The notes under the pieces are model-generated. The model made no database searches. It was not told the origin of the DNA and saw nothing but the letters and a program-made list of their open reading frames with translations. 38,274 bases of DNA. Origin: Nodularia sp. (in: cyanobacteria) (GTDB lineage: Bacteria > Cyanobacteriota > Cyanobacteriia > Cyanobacteriales > Nostocaceae). Made by a program: the position numbers and the translations under genes. Of this stretch, positions 27,629 through 36,552 are shown in pieces. Position 1 is the stretch's first letter; each line of letters opens with the position of its first letter. The stretch covers positions 1-38,274 of the forward strand of contig REBL01000173.1 in NCBI GenBank assembly GCA_007692755.1, in the 5' to 3' direction.

Positions 27629-29473
27629 ATGCAGCAATATTCAAGCTTACCAGAACAAAACTCATCAGTAGATAAAACGCCCACACTTTTGACAACAATG
27701 CAACAACTTCGTGCCGAGTTGTGGCTGGAACGCAGCTTGAACCAGTTGCAAAGTCGCCTGAATGATTGCCTACTTTCTGTTTGTAGTCATGTCTCGCAGT
27801 CTAGAACTACAGAAGCGGAAATTTTTCAAACTGTGGTGAATGAGATCGGCATTGCTTTGAATAGTATTACGGTAGCGATCGCTTTATTTCAACCGCAAGA
27901 AAAAATCACTCAGGTTTGTTATGTTTCTGCTTCATCCTCGCCATGTCCACAACGGATATTTCTAGAGCAGCAAAATAAAAATCTACAATTGAAATTGCAA
28001 GCAGTCATAGCAGTCGCAGATTTACAGCAGCTTGAGCGCCAACAACCAAATCATGTCCGGTGCTTAACTGATCATACTGGGGCTGTAATTGGTTGGCTAA
28101 TGATTTCTCAAATGCCCCTCAACTCTGAGGATAAATCACTCATAGCAGCCCAATTTCAATTGAGATCGCAATTGCTGACACGAGCCATTAAGCAGTTTGT
28201 GGGAACACTAGCACAACTGAAAAAAATCCAATCTTTGCAGCAACACTCCCAACAGCTAGGTAGTTCTAATGAAAAACTAGAGCGCACCAACGAACTTAAA
28301 AACCAGTTTCTGGCTAATACCAGCCATGAAATTCGCACACCCTTAAGTTCGATCATCGGTTTCAGCCAACTACTTTTAGCCCAAGGCTACGATCCCACCA
28401 GACAAAACCAACAAGAGTATTTAAAGATCATTCAGTCGAGTGGTAAACATTTACTCACGCTGATCAACGATATTTTAGACCTCTCCAAAATTGAAGCTAA
28501 CCAGCTGGAGGTGGAGTGGGAAAATATCGATGTGCCGGAAATATGTCGCAATGTTTTGGCATTAGTAAAAGAGAAAGCCGCTAATAAAGGTTTGCAACTG
28601 CGCCTCAAACTAGACCCTGATGTCACAACTCTCGTTGCTGATCCTCTCCGACTTAAGCAAATGCTGTTGAATTTGCTGTTTAATGCCCTCAAGTTTACCA
28701 AGACGGGTACTGTTGGTTTAGAAGTTCTGCCCCAAGGTCGATTTATACATTTTATAGTTTGGGATACAGGTATTGGCATCTCCCCAGAAAACCAAGCACG
28801 ACTATTTCAACCCTATTTTCAAATTGCCAATACTGTCGTTAATCGCAATGAAGGTACTGGTTTGGGGTTAACTGTGACTCGGAAGTTGGTGGAAATTCAT
28901 GGTGGTTGGCTAGAAGTGGGATCGGAAGTTGATCACGGCTCGCGTTTTACGATCATCCTCCCTGTGCAGCCTGTGGGAGAATCGGGGAAAAGTGAGGAAG
29001 ATGTAGAACCGATAGAGGTTTCTCGCCAAGTGGGAAATCAAGGAGACCAGGAAGCAAAATCTCCAAATATTACCTCTAATTCTGCTCTAGATATTTTGTT
29101 GGTGGAAAATGATTTACCCAATGCTGAGTTAATCCGAATTTATTTGAGTACATTGGGATATCAGGTGACTTGGGTCAAGAATGCTGCCGAAATGTGGTCG
29201 GCGCTTACACAGTTAAACCCAATAGTGATTTTAATGGATATTTACCTGCCAGATGGAAATGGTTTAAAGCTGGCGCAGCAGCTACGACAAGAAGCGCAGT
29301 ATCAGATGATTCCAGTAATTGTCCAAACCGCAATGGCAATGAAAGGCGATCGCGAAACTTGTTTGGCCTCTGGAGTCAACGATTATATTTCTAAACCGAT
29401 TGATTTACCTCTTTTAGGTAATCTAATCGCTAAGTATATTAAAATACCCAAATCAGGGAATGAGGCAAAATAA
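27629..29473 (+). CDS. GAF-like sensor hybrid histidine kinase
   Basis: The 614-residue kinase has a GAF-like N-terminal sensor (about 60-190) and a coiled coil (195-225). HisKA follows, with H233 in NTSHEIRTPLSSIIGF, then an ATPase domain with N-box (NLLFNALKFT), G1 (DTGIGI) and G2 (GTGLGLTV). The C-terminal receiver has D537 in LMDIYLPDGNG and a later lysine in ISKPID. No membrane segment is seen, so it senses a cytoplasmic signal. An in-frame TTG six bases upstream is possible, but the ATG at 27629 is preferred. Its signal and partner are unknown. It is followed at 160 bases by the larE-type gene. Confidence 0.92.
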   Translation: MQQYSSLPEQNSSVDKTPTLLTTMQQLRAELWLERSLNQLQSRLNDCLLSVCSHVSQSRTTEAEIFQTVVNEIGIALNSITVAIALFQPQEKITQVCYVSASSSPCPQRIFLEQQNKNLQLKLQAVIAVADLQQLERQQPNHVRCLTDHTGAVIGWLMISQMPLNSEDKSLIAAQFQLRSQLLTRAIKQFVGTLAQLKKIQSLQQHSQQLGSSNEKLERTNELKNQFLANTSHEIRTPLSSIIGFSQLLLAQGYDPTRQNQQEYLKIIQSSGKHLLTLINDILDLSKIEANQLEVEWENIDVPEICRNVLALVKEKAANKGLQLRLKLDPDVTTLVADPLRLKQMLLNLLFNALKFTKTGTVGLEVLPQGRFIHFIVWDTGIGISPENQARLFQPYFQIANTVVNRNEGTGLGLTVTRKLVEIHGGWLEVGSEVDHGSRFTIILPVQPVGESGKSEEDVEPIEVSRQVGNQGDQEAKSPNITSNSALDILLVENDLPNAELIRIYLSTLGYQVTWVKNAAEMWSALTQLNPIVILMDIYLPDGNGLKLAQQLRQEAQYQMIPVIVQTAMAMKGDRETCLASGVNDYISKPIDLPLLGNLIAKYIKIPKSGNEAK

Positions 29474-29633
29474 CAGTTCAAAGCATAGCGGCGAAACCAA
29501 AGCTAAAATCCGGCAAAGGTTCTCACAATGGCGGTGGAGTTCAGATACAAACGGTACTCCTCTGAGTGATGGGTAGTTGACGCTAAGATAGAATTGGTTG
29601 GGTGCTATAGGGTTTTGCCCAGATTGGGAAATC

Positions 29634-30461
29634 ATGTTGATAGAAAAACTTGAGCAATTAAAAGTTTTATTTGGCGAAATGGAGCAGGCTTTGATTGCCT
29701 ACTCTGGAGGTATTGATAGCACTTTGGTTGCCAAGATTGCGACTGATGTCTTGGGCGATCGCGCTTTAGCCGTCACAGCTGTTTCGCCTTCGCTATTGCC
29801 AGAAGAATTGGAAGATGCGAAAATTCAAGCCGCAACGATGGGAATTTCGCATAAAATTGTCCAAACTCACGAAATGGACAATCCGAATTACACTTCTAAC
29901 CCTGTCAACCGTTGTTATTTTTGCAAAAGTGAGCTGCATGACACTCTCAAACCCTTAGCTTTGCAGCTTGGTTATCCCTATGTAGTGGATGGAGTAAATG
30001 CTGATGATTTACACGACTATCGCCCCGGAATTCAAGCGGCTAAAGAAAGAGGTGCGCGATCGCCTTTAGCAGAAGTTGGGGTCACCAAAGCTGAAGTCCG
30101 TCAACTTTCACAACAACTCGGTTTACCTTGGTGGGATAAACCCGCTCAACCTTGTCTAAGTTCTCGCTTTCCTTACGGTGAAGAAATTACTGTGGCCAAG
30201 TTGCAAAGGGTGGGTAGGGCAGAAATTTATCTGCGAAAACTGGGTTGGCAGAATTTGCGTGTGCGTTCGGAAGGAGATACAGCCAGGATTGAATTGATGC
30301 CAGCACATATCAAAGAATTTGTGTTGACTACGGATTTACAGGCAGTAGTCTCTGCATTCCAAGATTTGGGATTTATTTACGTCACACTGGATTTAGAAGG
30401 ATATCGTAGTGGCAAGTTGAATCAAGTTCTCAAGTTCTCATCAATGATTCCGAGTACCTAA
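29634..30461 (+). CDS. larE: LarE-family ATP-dependent sulfur transferase, CxxC type
   Basis: The 275-residue PP-loop enzyme has the pyrophosphatase motif YSGGIDSTLVAK (23-34), VDGVNADDLHDYRPG (118-132) and the PCLSSRFPYG block with C174. Family knowledge: LarE adenylates a pyridinium dicarboxylate and transfers sulfur to it in making the nickel-pincer cofactor of lactate racemase; in Lactobacillus plantarum the equivalent cysteine is sacrificed. This protein also has C94 and C97 in NRCYFCK, absent from the L. plantarum enzyme as I recall it. Three cysteines suggest the [4Fe-4S]-dependent type that uses a cluster-bound sulfur. No larA, larB or larC is present here, so another thiolation role is possible. 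The frame is open from a TTG at 29598; ATG 29634 fits the family start. Confidence 0.85.
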   Translation: MLIEKLEQLKVLFGEMEQALIAYSGGIDSTLVAKIATDVLGDRALAVTAVSPSLLPEELEDAKIQAATMGISHKIVQTHEMDNPNYTSNPVNRCYFCKSELHDTLKPLALQLGYPYVVDGVNADDLHDYRPGIQAAKERGARSPLAEVGVTKAEVRQLSQQLGLPWWDKPAQPCLSSRFPYGEEITVAKLQRVGRAEIYLRKLGWQNLRVRSEGDTARIELMPAHIKEFVLTTDLQAVVSAFQDLGFIYVTLDLEGYRSGKLNQVLKFSSMIPST

Positions 30462-30494
30462 AGCAAAAACAACGTTGCTGAATATGGCGATGTT

Positions 30495-31457
30495 TTAATT
30501 TCCTGAATGAGTCAATTCTAATTGTTGTAGTGCCGAACGCCAAATATCATAGCCATCTTGAGACAAATGTAAGCCATCTGTGGTTAACTCTGGGCGTAAA
30601 TCGCCTTGAACATCTGTAAACCAATCATAAATATTGAGATAATCAGCTTTTTCTTGTTGAGCCATCAAAGCCAGCTGTCGATTAATCTGAATAATCCGGC
30701 TATTAGGAATTGTCGGTAGGCGAGTAGGCAAAATTGACTGCACTATGATTTGACTTTTGGGGTGAGACTGCCGCAAGCTACGGATAATCCGCCGATGATT
30801 ACGCAAAATTTCTTCGTTACTATCACCTTTGCGTAAGTCGTTAATCCCTGCCATGATGTAAATCACATTCGGTCTTGTAGACGCAAAAGCCCGCAATCTT
30901 CTGGAAACTCCACCGGAAGTATCTCCAGATATGCCTTGATTTAGCCATAATTTACCCGTAGGCAGTTTTTCTCTCGGAAACCACATACTCAAGGAATCAC
31001 CAACTAAGATACCTAAATAACTTGTACCTTGTCCTTGGCTGATAGCTTTGGCTTCTAAAGCTAATAAATTTTTCCAGTCTTCATAAGTGAGTTGGCGATT
31101 CTTACTTAAGTCCGATGATAATTGCGGAGTATTACTATCTAAACGGGTATAAATCTGACCTGTTTTGAGAGCCGCCAATCTTTGGTGGTAAAGTTGATTA
31201 CCAGATATTAATGGCAAATGAGATGGTGGAGAACTGTGATGAAATAACGATTCTGGCAATCGTTGATAGCTGAACTCTGGGAAGGATCTGTGAGGATGAG
31301 CGATGTTTTTTTTATCCCCTGCTATCTGTGAACTCTGTTGAGAATTCAACACTAATTGAGAAGTTTCTGGCAGAACTATCGACATCTGTGGAAGAGCAGA
31401 TGCTGGTATTGCTAATCCTGTTAACAAGCCTGCTGCTAACAGATAAGGTTCCCTCAT
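30495..31457 (-). CDS. Secreted SGNH/GDSL hydrolase
   Basis: The protein has an N-terminal hydrophobic segment (MREPYLLAAGLLTGLAIPAS) that reads as a signal peptide. After a variable linker of about 120 residues comes an SGNH esterase domain: block I LVGDSLS (catalytic serine about 155), block II NQGISGDTSGG, block III AGINDLR and block V TTDGLHLS (D294 and H297). Substrates of this family are acyl or acetyl esters of lipids, sugars or peptidoglycan; the one here is unknown. The ATG at 31475 is in frame, but an AGGA lies ideally before the second ATG at 31457, which also gives a better signal peptide. Confidence 0.88.
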   Translation of the reverse strand: MREPYLLAAGLLTGLAIPASALPQMSIVLPETSQLVLNSQQSSQIAGDKKNIAHPHRSFPEFSYQRLPESLFHHSSPPSHLPLISGNQLYHQRLAALKTGQIYTRLDSNTPQLSSDLSKNRQLTYEDWKNLLALEAKAISQGQGTSYLGILVGDSLSMWFPREKLPTGKLWLNQGISGDTSGGVSRRLRAFASTRPNVIYIMAGINDLRKGDSNEEILRNHRRIIRSLRQSHPKSQIIVQSILPTRLPTIPNSRIIQINRQLALMAQQEKADYLNIYDWFTDVQGDLRPELTTDGLHLSQDGYDIWRSALQQLELTHSGN

Positions 31458-31726
31458 CGCTTTATCTTTCCTCATATTTACTGCTTTTTCCTATGACAGT
31501 ATTCATCACCTAGATTCAGGAAAATTTTACTGAGATTTAGTTATTATTGTTATTTACACCGTATTGTATAGTTCTGTAAAGCAAGTTCACAAGATTATAT
31601 TGAAGAATTCACCATTTCTTTAAGACATAATTTCTTATTACTCAGCCCGTCTTATTTCACCAGGGTTTTTTCGGAAATATATAGTTAAAGATTCGAGGAA
31701 GTGCTAAAATTTAGGCGAAGTAATTA

Positions 31727-31939
31727 ATGTTTCTTTCTTATTCTGTGGCTAGAGCTAGTACAGCAATTGGTGTCAGTCCAATTATTAAGGAGATTGTGCA
31801 AAAACAGGCACATTCGACACGTTTAACCCTAAAAGAGGTTATTCTTATGGGAATGTTAGCTATTGACAAGCTAGATGATCAAAGCCGTCAAGAGTTAGCA
31901 GATCAAGTTCATCAAATGCAGGTGAATGGCGAGATTTGA
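31727..31939 (+). CDS. Small hypothetical protein, 70 residues
   Basis: A 70-codon frame from an ATG at 31727. The region STRLTLKEVILMGMLAIDKL has the strand-then-helix look of a ribbon-helix-helix domain, followed by a glutamine-rich helix (SRQELADQVHQMQ). If so it could be a small DNA-binding regulator or an antitoxin without its toxin. It is not a lambda-type helix-turn-helix, so it is not a PvuII-like C protein, although it ends 43 bases from the convergent methyltransferase gene. The ribosome site is weak. The assignment is tentative. Confidence 0.5.
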   Translation: MFLSYSVARASTAIGVSPIIKEIVQKQAHSTRLTLKEVILMGMLAIDKLDDQSRQELADQVHQMQVNGEI

Positions 31940-31982
31940 GCGATTAGTTATGAATTTTAACTTTTCAATCTAACTCTTAAAT

Positions 31983-32990
31983 TTAAACTGACTGTTGACC
32001 AAATCGATAACGACTTCCCATAACATAATCTTCATTAATTTCAAAAGAAATCCATCGGCGTTGCCAAGTTTCAGCCACAAACCCGGTTGTATTGGAACCT
32101 GCAAATGGGTCTAGCACCAGATCACCTTCATCAGTTAAAAATTTGATGAAAAATTCAGCAAATCCCGCGGGAAACCTTGCTGGGTGAGGTTTAACTCCCT
32201 CGGATTTACAGCGACGTAAATAAGCGCTATTGGATTCAGTATTGGCAATTTCTAGCAAATTTGGCGGAATTGCACCCTGGTTATCTTTTTGGAATTTGTC
32301 AGAAATATCATGTCCACTGGGACGAATTTTAGCTTTATAGCCATTTTTCAGTAGTTGTTTCATACTCTGGCTATATGGCTTTAAAACTTTTCTGTTGTCA
32401 GCTTTAGGATTTGGTGTTTTCGACAACCACCAAACTACATTTACTGAATCTTTCACCCGAATTCGTCTGATTGTCACCCACTCAGCCGGGGTAGGTAATC
32501 GGGCTGGATTATAATGATAAAATTCTTGAGCCAGAAAAAAGCCGACTTCTTTACACAATCTGACTAAAAGTTCGTATTGATAGATACTCCGCACCGGATT
32601 ACCACGAAGATAAGCGCCGCCTAAATCTAAAATAAATGAACCATTATCTGTGAGGACTCTTTTAAACTCCTGGGCGAAAGGTAGAAACCACTCAATATAT
32701 TTGTCCGCGCTTTCATTACCATATTCTTTTTGACGTGTGAGAGCGAATGGTGGTGACGTGAGGATGAGGTTAATGCTATTTTGTTCAATGGATTTAATCA
32801 ATTTGAGGCTATCACCCAAATATGCTTTTCCGAAATTTTGGGTGTAATAAGGATTAAAAATGATATCTTCTGGTGATTTTATTGTTTCTTCTTGCAAGAG
32901 CTTTAATTTATTAAATAATATTTGAAGTTTATATATAAGACTACTATTTGATTGTTGTTGGCGTAGCCTGCGCTTTGCACTTACAGACAC
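31983..32990 (-). CDS. PvuII-like DNA (cytosine-N4) methyltransferase, restriction orphan
   Basis: The 335-residue amino-methyltransferase has the beta-class order: catalytic motif IV TSPPFAL (78-84) comes first and the SAM-binding motif DPFAGSNTTG (294-303) is near the C-terminus. TSPPFAL, RSIYQYELL, RIRVKDSVNVVWW, RPSGHDI, SNSAYL and HPARFPAGFAEFF match M.PvuII as I recall it, which methylates the inner cytosine of CAGCTG at N4. The same target is therefore likely. No PvuII-type nuclease or control protein is next to it, so it is probably a solitary epigenetic enzyme or a remnant of a lost system. The start is a GTG at 32990, and the first dozen codons overlap a dispersed repeat. Confidence 0.9.
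   Translation of the reverse strand: MSVSAKRRLRQQQSNSSLIYKLQILFNKLKLLQEETIKSPEDIIFNPYYTQNFGKAYLGDSLKLIKSIEQNSINLILTSPPFALTRQKEYGNESADKYIEWFLPFAQEFKRVLTDNGSFILDLGGAYLRGNPVRSIYQYELLVRLCKEVGFFLAQEFYHYNPARLPTPAEWVTIRRIRVKDSVNVVWWLSKTPNPKADNRKVLKPYSQSMKQLLKNGYKAKIRPSGHDISDKFQKDNQGAIPPNLLEIANTESNSAYLRRCKSEGVKPHPARFPAGFAEFFIKFLTDEGDLVLDPFAGSNTTGFVAETWQRRWISFEINEDYVMGSRYRFGQQSV
32956..32981. repeat. Dispersed GC-rich repeat inside methyltransferase 5' end
   Basis: GTTGGCGTAGCCTGCGCTTT then GCAC is a form of the GCGTAGCCTGCGC elements scattered in Nostoc-type genomes. Here it is read as the AKRRLRQQ part of the methyltransferase N-terminus. Confidence 0.5.
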
Positions 32991-33329
32991 TTAGAATACG
33001 TTACGGATTTCATCCTAAAGCATCCTACTAGCGTGACACAGCTAATTTTGTAAGCACTCTGCCCGCCCATAACAAGCATACTTCGACAAGCTCAGTACAA
33101 GTCTTGCCTGTTCCACAAGAGAAACATGATGCACTATTTTAGCCGTGTCAGTCTACTACAATACTGAATTTTTTTCATAAATCAAACCGGATTCCTATAG
33201 AAGCTTCTATTTAAATGAAGTGCGGATTTATTTGTATTTATCTGTAATTCATTATTTGCTAATTTCTTAGCAGCACCAACATGAGTAAATCAAGGATGGA
33301 AAAATTCCACCCTACTGATGACTGAAATT
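32991..33329. other. Intergenic region with dispersed repeat
   Basis: These 339 bases lie between the methyltransferase start and the cynS stop. They include CTTCGACAAGCTCAGTACAA near 33079, a dispersed repeat type of cyanobacterial genomes. No gene is supported. The methyltransferase promoter should lie here. Confidence 0.45.
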
Positions 33330-33770
33330 CTACCACTTTTTGTAGGGGAGAAATTTACCAGACATAATAACTTTAACGCGATCGCCTTTGGGGTCTGATT
33401 CTTTCTCTATATCTAAAGTAAAGTCAATAGCACTCATAATCCCGTCGCCAAATTTATCGTGAATTACGGACTTGATGGGCATTCCGTACACCTGTATAAT
33501 TTCGTAGAAACGATAAATCAGTGGATCAGTGGGTACAACTGGGCCTAATCCTTTCAGAGGACATTCGGTTAACTGTTGAATATAGATCGGGCCTAATCCC
33601 AAAGTTTGCACCAGTAACTTAGCTTCTTCTGGGGAGGCGCTAGCTTGTCGGTAGAATACAGCAGCAATCCATACTTCGTCACGACCGAGAATTTTTTCTA
33701 AATCGGCAAAACTCAATCCTTTCTCTTGTTTTGCGGCTAAAAGCTGTTGAGTAATTTCAGGAATAGACAT
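33330..33770 (-). CDS. cynS: Cyanate hydratase (cyanase)
   Basis: This 146-residue enzyme decomposes cyanate with bicarbonate to ammonia and CO2 in the cytoplasm. The N-terminal helical DNA-binding-like fold and the C-terminal catalytic domain are both complete. The catalytic triad is R87 and E90 in YRFYEI and S113 in GIMSAIDF, each nine positions earlier than in the E. coli enzyme (R96, E99, S122). The length fits the family. The cynABD transporter genes often linked to cynS in cyanobacteria are absent here, so it may deal with internally formed cyanate. A TATAAT-like box lies about 85 bases upstream at 33853-33858. Confidence 0.96.
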   Translation of the reverse strand: MSIPEITQQLLAAKQEKGLSFADLEKILGRDEVWIAAVFYRQASASPEEAKLLVQTLGLGPIYIQQLTECPLKGLGPVVPTDPLIYRFYEIIQVYGMPIKSVIHDKFGDGIMSAIDFTLDIEKESDPKGDRVKVIMSGKFLPYKKW

Positions 33771-34211
33771 CTGAAAATTTTTCCTCGTCTGTAAGGTTAA
33801 TTTTTAGCGATCGCTCGTTGCCACAGGGCGGATAAAATATAATTAGTTTTAAATTATACTATTTTCTTATATGATACTCTGACTCAGCGCTACAAGCCCC
33901 CAAATACTCGCTGTGCTGTGTACCCTTCGCTAAACCAAATCGAAACTCTCAATATGTCTGAATATTTAATTAATTATGGGATGTAGCCAAATTTTCGGCG
34001 AGCGATCGCGTTCAGGACGGTCTAATAATTGTATCCTACTGAAGGTTGATTTATTTAAATAATTTAAACAACAATAGTTCGCTTATTTTTTCTGTAAACT
34101 ATTTGCCAAAATGCCTGAATTTGAGGAATTTTAAATAGTATCCTGTTCTGTATTCTGAGCAGAAGAAGTTAGAGTATAAGTCTCACAATTACACATATCA
34201 CGTAACTGTCC
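33771..34211. other. cynS-CAP divergent intergenic region
   Basis: These 441 bases hold a minus-strand TATAAT box (33853-33858) for cynS, a diverged dispersed element (33903-33935) also seen at 6664-6697, and two HIP1-like GCGATCGC sites (near 33808 and 34003). I found no clear NtcA site (GTA-N8-TAC) and no gene. Confidence 0.5.
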
Positions 34212-34760
34212 ATGTTCCGACAACCTGCTTTTGGCATCGCTTTAAGTACGCTTGTCCTTGCGAGTGGATTAATGAATGCTCCCATAACAGATAAAACCTC
34301 TACAGAACAAACCACTCATAATCAACCGTTATTAATTCCTTCAAGTCAGGCGGCAACATTAACTACTACCTTTGAAACTAATGTGCTAGAGAAATCAATT
34401 TTTGATGATATTAATCAATATCGAGTTAAACATAATCTGCCAGAGTTGACCCTAAATGAAAATATCACTCAACAGGCAAGGATTCATAGTCAAAACATGG
34501 CTAATGGTAAAGTCCCTTTTAGCCATGATGGATTTGAACAGCGAGTCACAGCTATTCCCCTGCGCTACAACAATGCGTCAGAGAATGTCGCAGTCAATCG
34601 GGGATATAGCAATCCTGCTAATGAAGCTGTGACTGGTTGGTTGGAAAGTCCCGAACATTTGCAGAATATTCAAGGCGATTACGACCTCACAGGGATTGGT
34701 GTTGCGACCAATCAAAAAGGCGAAGTTTACCTTACCCAAATTTTCATTCTCAGTAGATAG
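34212..34760 (+). CDS. Secreted CAP (SCP/PR1-like) domain protein
   Basis: The 182-residue protein starts with a hydrophobic signal-like stretch (FGIALSTLVLASGLMNAP), then a Ser/Thr-rich linker. The CAP domain covers about residues 60-182: INQYRVKHNLPELTLNE, ARIHSQNMA, the FSHDGFEQR segment, ASENVAVN and GWLESPEHLQNI. The histidines and glutamates of the CAP cavity are present. Such proteins are extracytoplasmic in bacteria and their activity is poorly defined. It is separated from the RNase D-like gene by 88 bases and could be co-transcribed with it. Confidence 0.88.
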   Translation: MFRQPAFGIALSTLVLASGLMNAPITDKTSTEQTTHNQPLLIPSSQAATLTTTFETNVLEKSIFDDINQYRVKHNLPELTLNENITQQARIHSQNMANGKVPFSHDGFEQRVTAIPLRYNNASENVAVNRGYSNPANEAVTGWLESPEHLQNIQGDYDLTGIGVATNQKGEVYLTQIFILSR

Positions 34761-34848
34761 ATTGATTTACTCAGTTTTTGCACAATAATAATGTAGTGTC
34801 TAATAGTATTTGTATCTCACAGACACTGCATTTATTATTGAGTGATTC

Positions 34849-35478
34849 ATGACATTACAAGATTTTCAAGTAGGCGATCGCGACCTAAGTGACGCTGTTC
34901 TCGCTGAGTATTTAAAATCCGATGCGATCGCCATCGACACCGAAACGATGGGATTATTACCGCACCGCGATCGCTTGTGTTTGATTCAGCTATGCAATCC
35001 ATCTGGTAAAGTCACAGCAATTCGCATAGCCAAAGGACAAACCGAAGCCCCAAATTTAAAAACTTTGTTTGAAGCGGCGAATGTCGTTAAAGTTTTTCAC
35101 TTCGCTCGTTTCGATGTTGCGACTTTGCGCCATAACCTGGGGATTCAGGTTCAACCTGTTTTTTGTACCAAAATTGCTAGTAAGCTAGCTCGTACCTACA
35201 CCAATCGTCACGGACTCAAGGAAGTAGTACAAGAGTTAGAACATATAGAATTAGATAAAAGCGCTCAAAGTTCCGATTGGGGTAACGCCGCTAATTTATC
35301 TGAGACGCAACTGAATTATGCTGCCAATGATGTCCGCTATTTACTCAGCGTACAGCAAAAGCTCATGGAAATGCTCAAACGAGAAGAACGTTGGGAAATT
35401 GCTCAGGAATGCTTTCAAGTTTTGCCAACTTTAGTTACCTTAGATTTATTGCAATTTAAGGATTTATTTGAACATTGA
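34849..35478 (+). CDS. RNase D-like 3'-5' exonuclease
   Basis: The 209-residue protein is a stand-alone DEDDy exonuclease domain. ExoI is IAIDTETMGLL (D and E ligands), ExoII is KVFHFARFDVATL, and ExoIII is NYAANDVRYLL with the tyrosine and final aspartate. It lacks the HRDC domains of E. coli RNase D, which is normal for the short cyanobacterial form. It probably trims 3' ends of structured RNA such as tRNA precursors. A hairpin follows its stop. Confidence 0.92.
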   Translation: MTLQDFQVGDRDLSDAVLAEYLKSDAIAIDTETMGLLPHRDRLCLIQLCNPSGKVTAIRIAKGQTEAPNLKTLFEAANVVKVFHFARFDVATLRHNLGIQVQPVFCTKIASKLARTYTNRHGLKEVVQELEHIELDKSAQSSDWGNAANLSETQLNYAANDVRYLLSVQQKLMEMLKREERWEIAQECFQVLPTLVTLDLLQFKDLFEH

Positions 35479-35485
35479 GTAAACA

Positions 35486-35511
35486 GTCAATAGTTGCTAG
35501 TAACTATTGAC
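35486..35511 (+). terminator. Hairpin after the RNase D-like gene
   Basis: GTCAATAGTT and AACTATTGAC form a 10-bp perfect stem with a six-base loop, starting seven bases after the stop. There is no long T-run, so it may be an RNA-stabilising or bidirectional terminator hairpin. It resembles the palindrome at 6519-6566 in its AATAGT core. Confidence 0.45.
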
Positions 35512-35613
35512 CAATAGTTTCTGAATCATATCAGCCCCCAGATTGATGTGTGGAATCAATAGACATCTCCGAAATTTAGAATTTTCCAGCCTCTAAATTT
35601 ATCTGTGGGGTGA

Positions 35614-35640
35614 ATCCAAAATCCAAAATCTAAAATCCCA
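35614..35640. repeat. CAAAATC heptamer run
   Basis: Near-tandem CAAAATC/TAAAATC units. This is the inverted form of the GATTTTG run at 6589-6614. It lies between two convergent genes. Confidence 0.55.
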
Positions 35641-35658
35641 AATTCTATGAATGGAAAA

Positions 35659-36114
35659 CTAGACATCTTTGTTGAGATTTTCCAAGTGGTCTTGCATCCG
35701 AGATACCACATTCAGATCATCTGCACCTGCGGGAGTTTTGGATTCAATAATTCCTTCTGTGGGGCCGCCAATTTCCTTCCAGGCAGCTAAACCGCCTTTG
35801 AGTTGAGATACATGGTTAAATTTAGCATTGCGGAGCATTCTCGCAGCTTGGGCAGCTTGTTGGTCATTCGCACCGTATATGTATATATCACGATTCTTAT
35901 CTAAAGATGACGTAGCTCTATCAACTAATTCATCCATCGGCATCGGCATCGCCCCCATAATATGACCCTCGTTATAGGTGAGGCGATCGCGAACATCTAT
36001 AATTGTAAAAGCTGGTTCGCCCCATTCCAAACGAGACTTAACTGCATAAACATCAGACTGCGGTTTTACTGGGGGTTGTGGGGGAATAATAGCGTCTAGT
36101 GGATTAGTAACCAT
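35659..36114 (-). CDS. Rhodanese-like protein lacking the catalytic cysteine
   Basis: The 151-residue protein is a single rhodanese domain (about 20-120), with IIDVRDRLTYNEGHIMGAMPMP at the front and LKGGLAAWKEIGGP at the end. The active-site loop, which normally starts with cysteine after a hydrophobic strand, reads IYIYGANDQQAA; no cysteine occurs anywhere in the protein. It therefore cannot be a sulfurtransferase and is more likely a binding or regulatory domain. A C-terminal acidic tail of about 30 residues follows. It is divergent from the OmpR-type regulator. Confidence 0.9.
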   Translation of the reverse strand: MVTNPLDAIIPPQPPVKPQSDVYAVKSRLEWGEPAFTIIDVRDRLTYNEGHIMGAMPMPMDELVDRATSSLDKNRDIYIYGANDQQAAQAARMLRNAKFNHVSQLKGGLAAWKEIGGPTEGIIESKTPAGADDLNVVSRMQDHLENLNKDV

Positions 36115-36552
36115 AATTTCTTTTAACTACTTTCACTAACATTAAATTAGCAAAATAGATACATTCTTATTCTCTTTCGCAGGTATGAATATTTGCAACT
36201 TCTCTCTACAGCTAGATTAGCTTATTTATTTTTTATCATTTAATATCATCTCTACTTTATTGCTGATTCAATCCAGAATCCCACATTGCCAAAACTATAC
36301 TTTATCTCCTTATACTGTCAGAGTAAGGTGTATACACATCTCTATGCAAGATGTAAGATATCGTTTGATCTTTTACCGGGTGAGATGTCAGGTTGATCGC
36401 AGATTACGCTAAAATTAAGAAAATACTTTCCTGATTGGGCGCAGCCCTTCACCGAGGTTAGGTGTTCTCCTTTACTTATCGAGTTCACCGTAGAATACCT
36501 ACCATAACAAAAATGAATTGCCAGATAGAAAATAGGCTAAAACATTATAGTG
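36115..36552. other. Divergent intergenic region, rhodanese-like gene and OmpR regulator
   Basis: These 438 bases contain no supported gene. They should hold the two promoters. I see no clear direct-repeat operator. Confidence 0.45.

Noticed and set aside
29634-30461. PP-loop protein considered as GMP synthase or NAD synthase
   Set aside because: The PCLSSRFPYG and VDGVNADDLHDYRPG blocks are specific to the LarE family, and amidotransferase domains are absent.
31727-31939. Considered as a PvuII-type control (C) protein for the methyltransferase
   Set aside because: It lacks a lambda-repressor-like helix-turn-helix, and no nuclease gene is present.
33771-34211. Search for an NtcA site controlling cynS
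   Set aside because: No GTA-N8-TAC was found by eye at a suitable distance from a -10 box.
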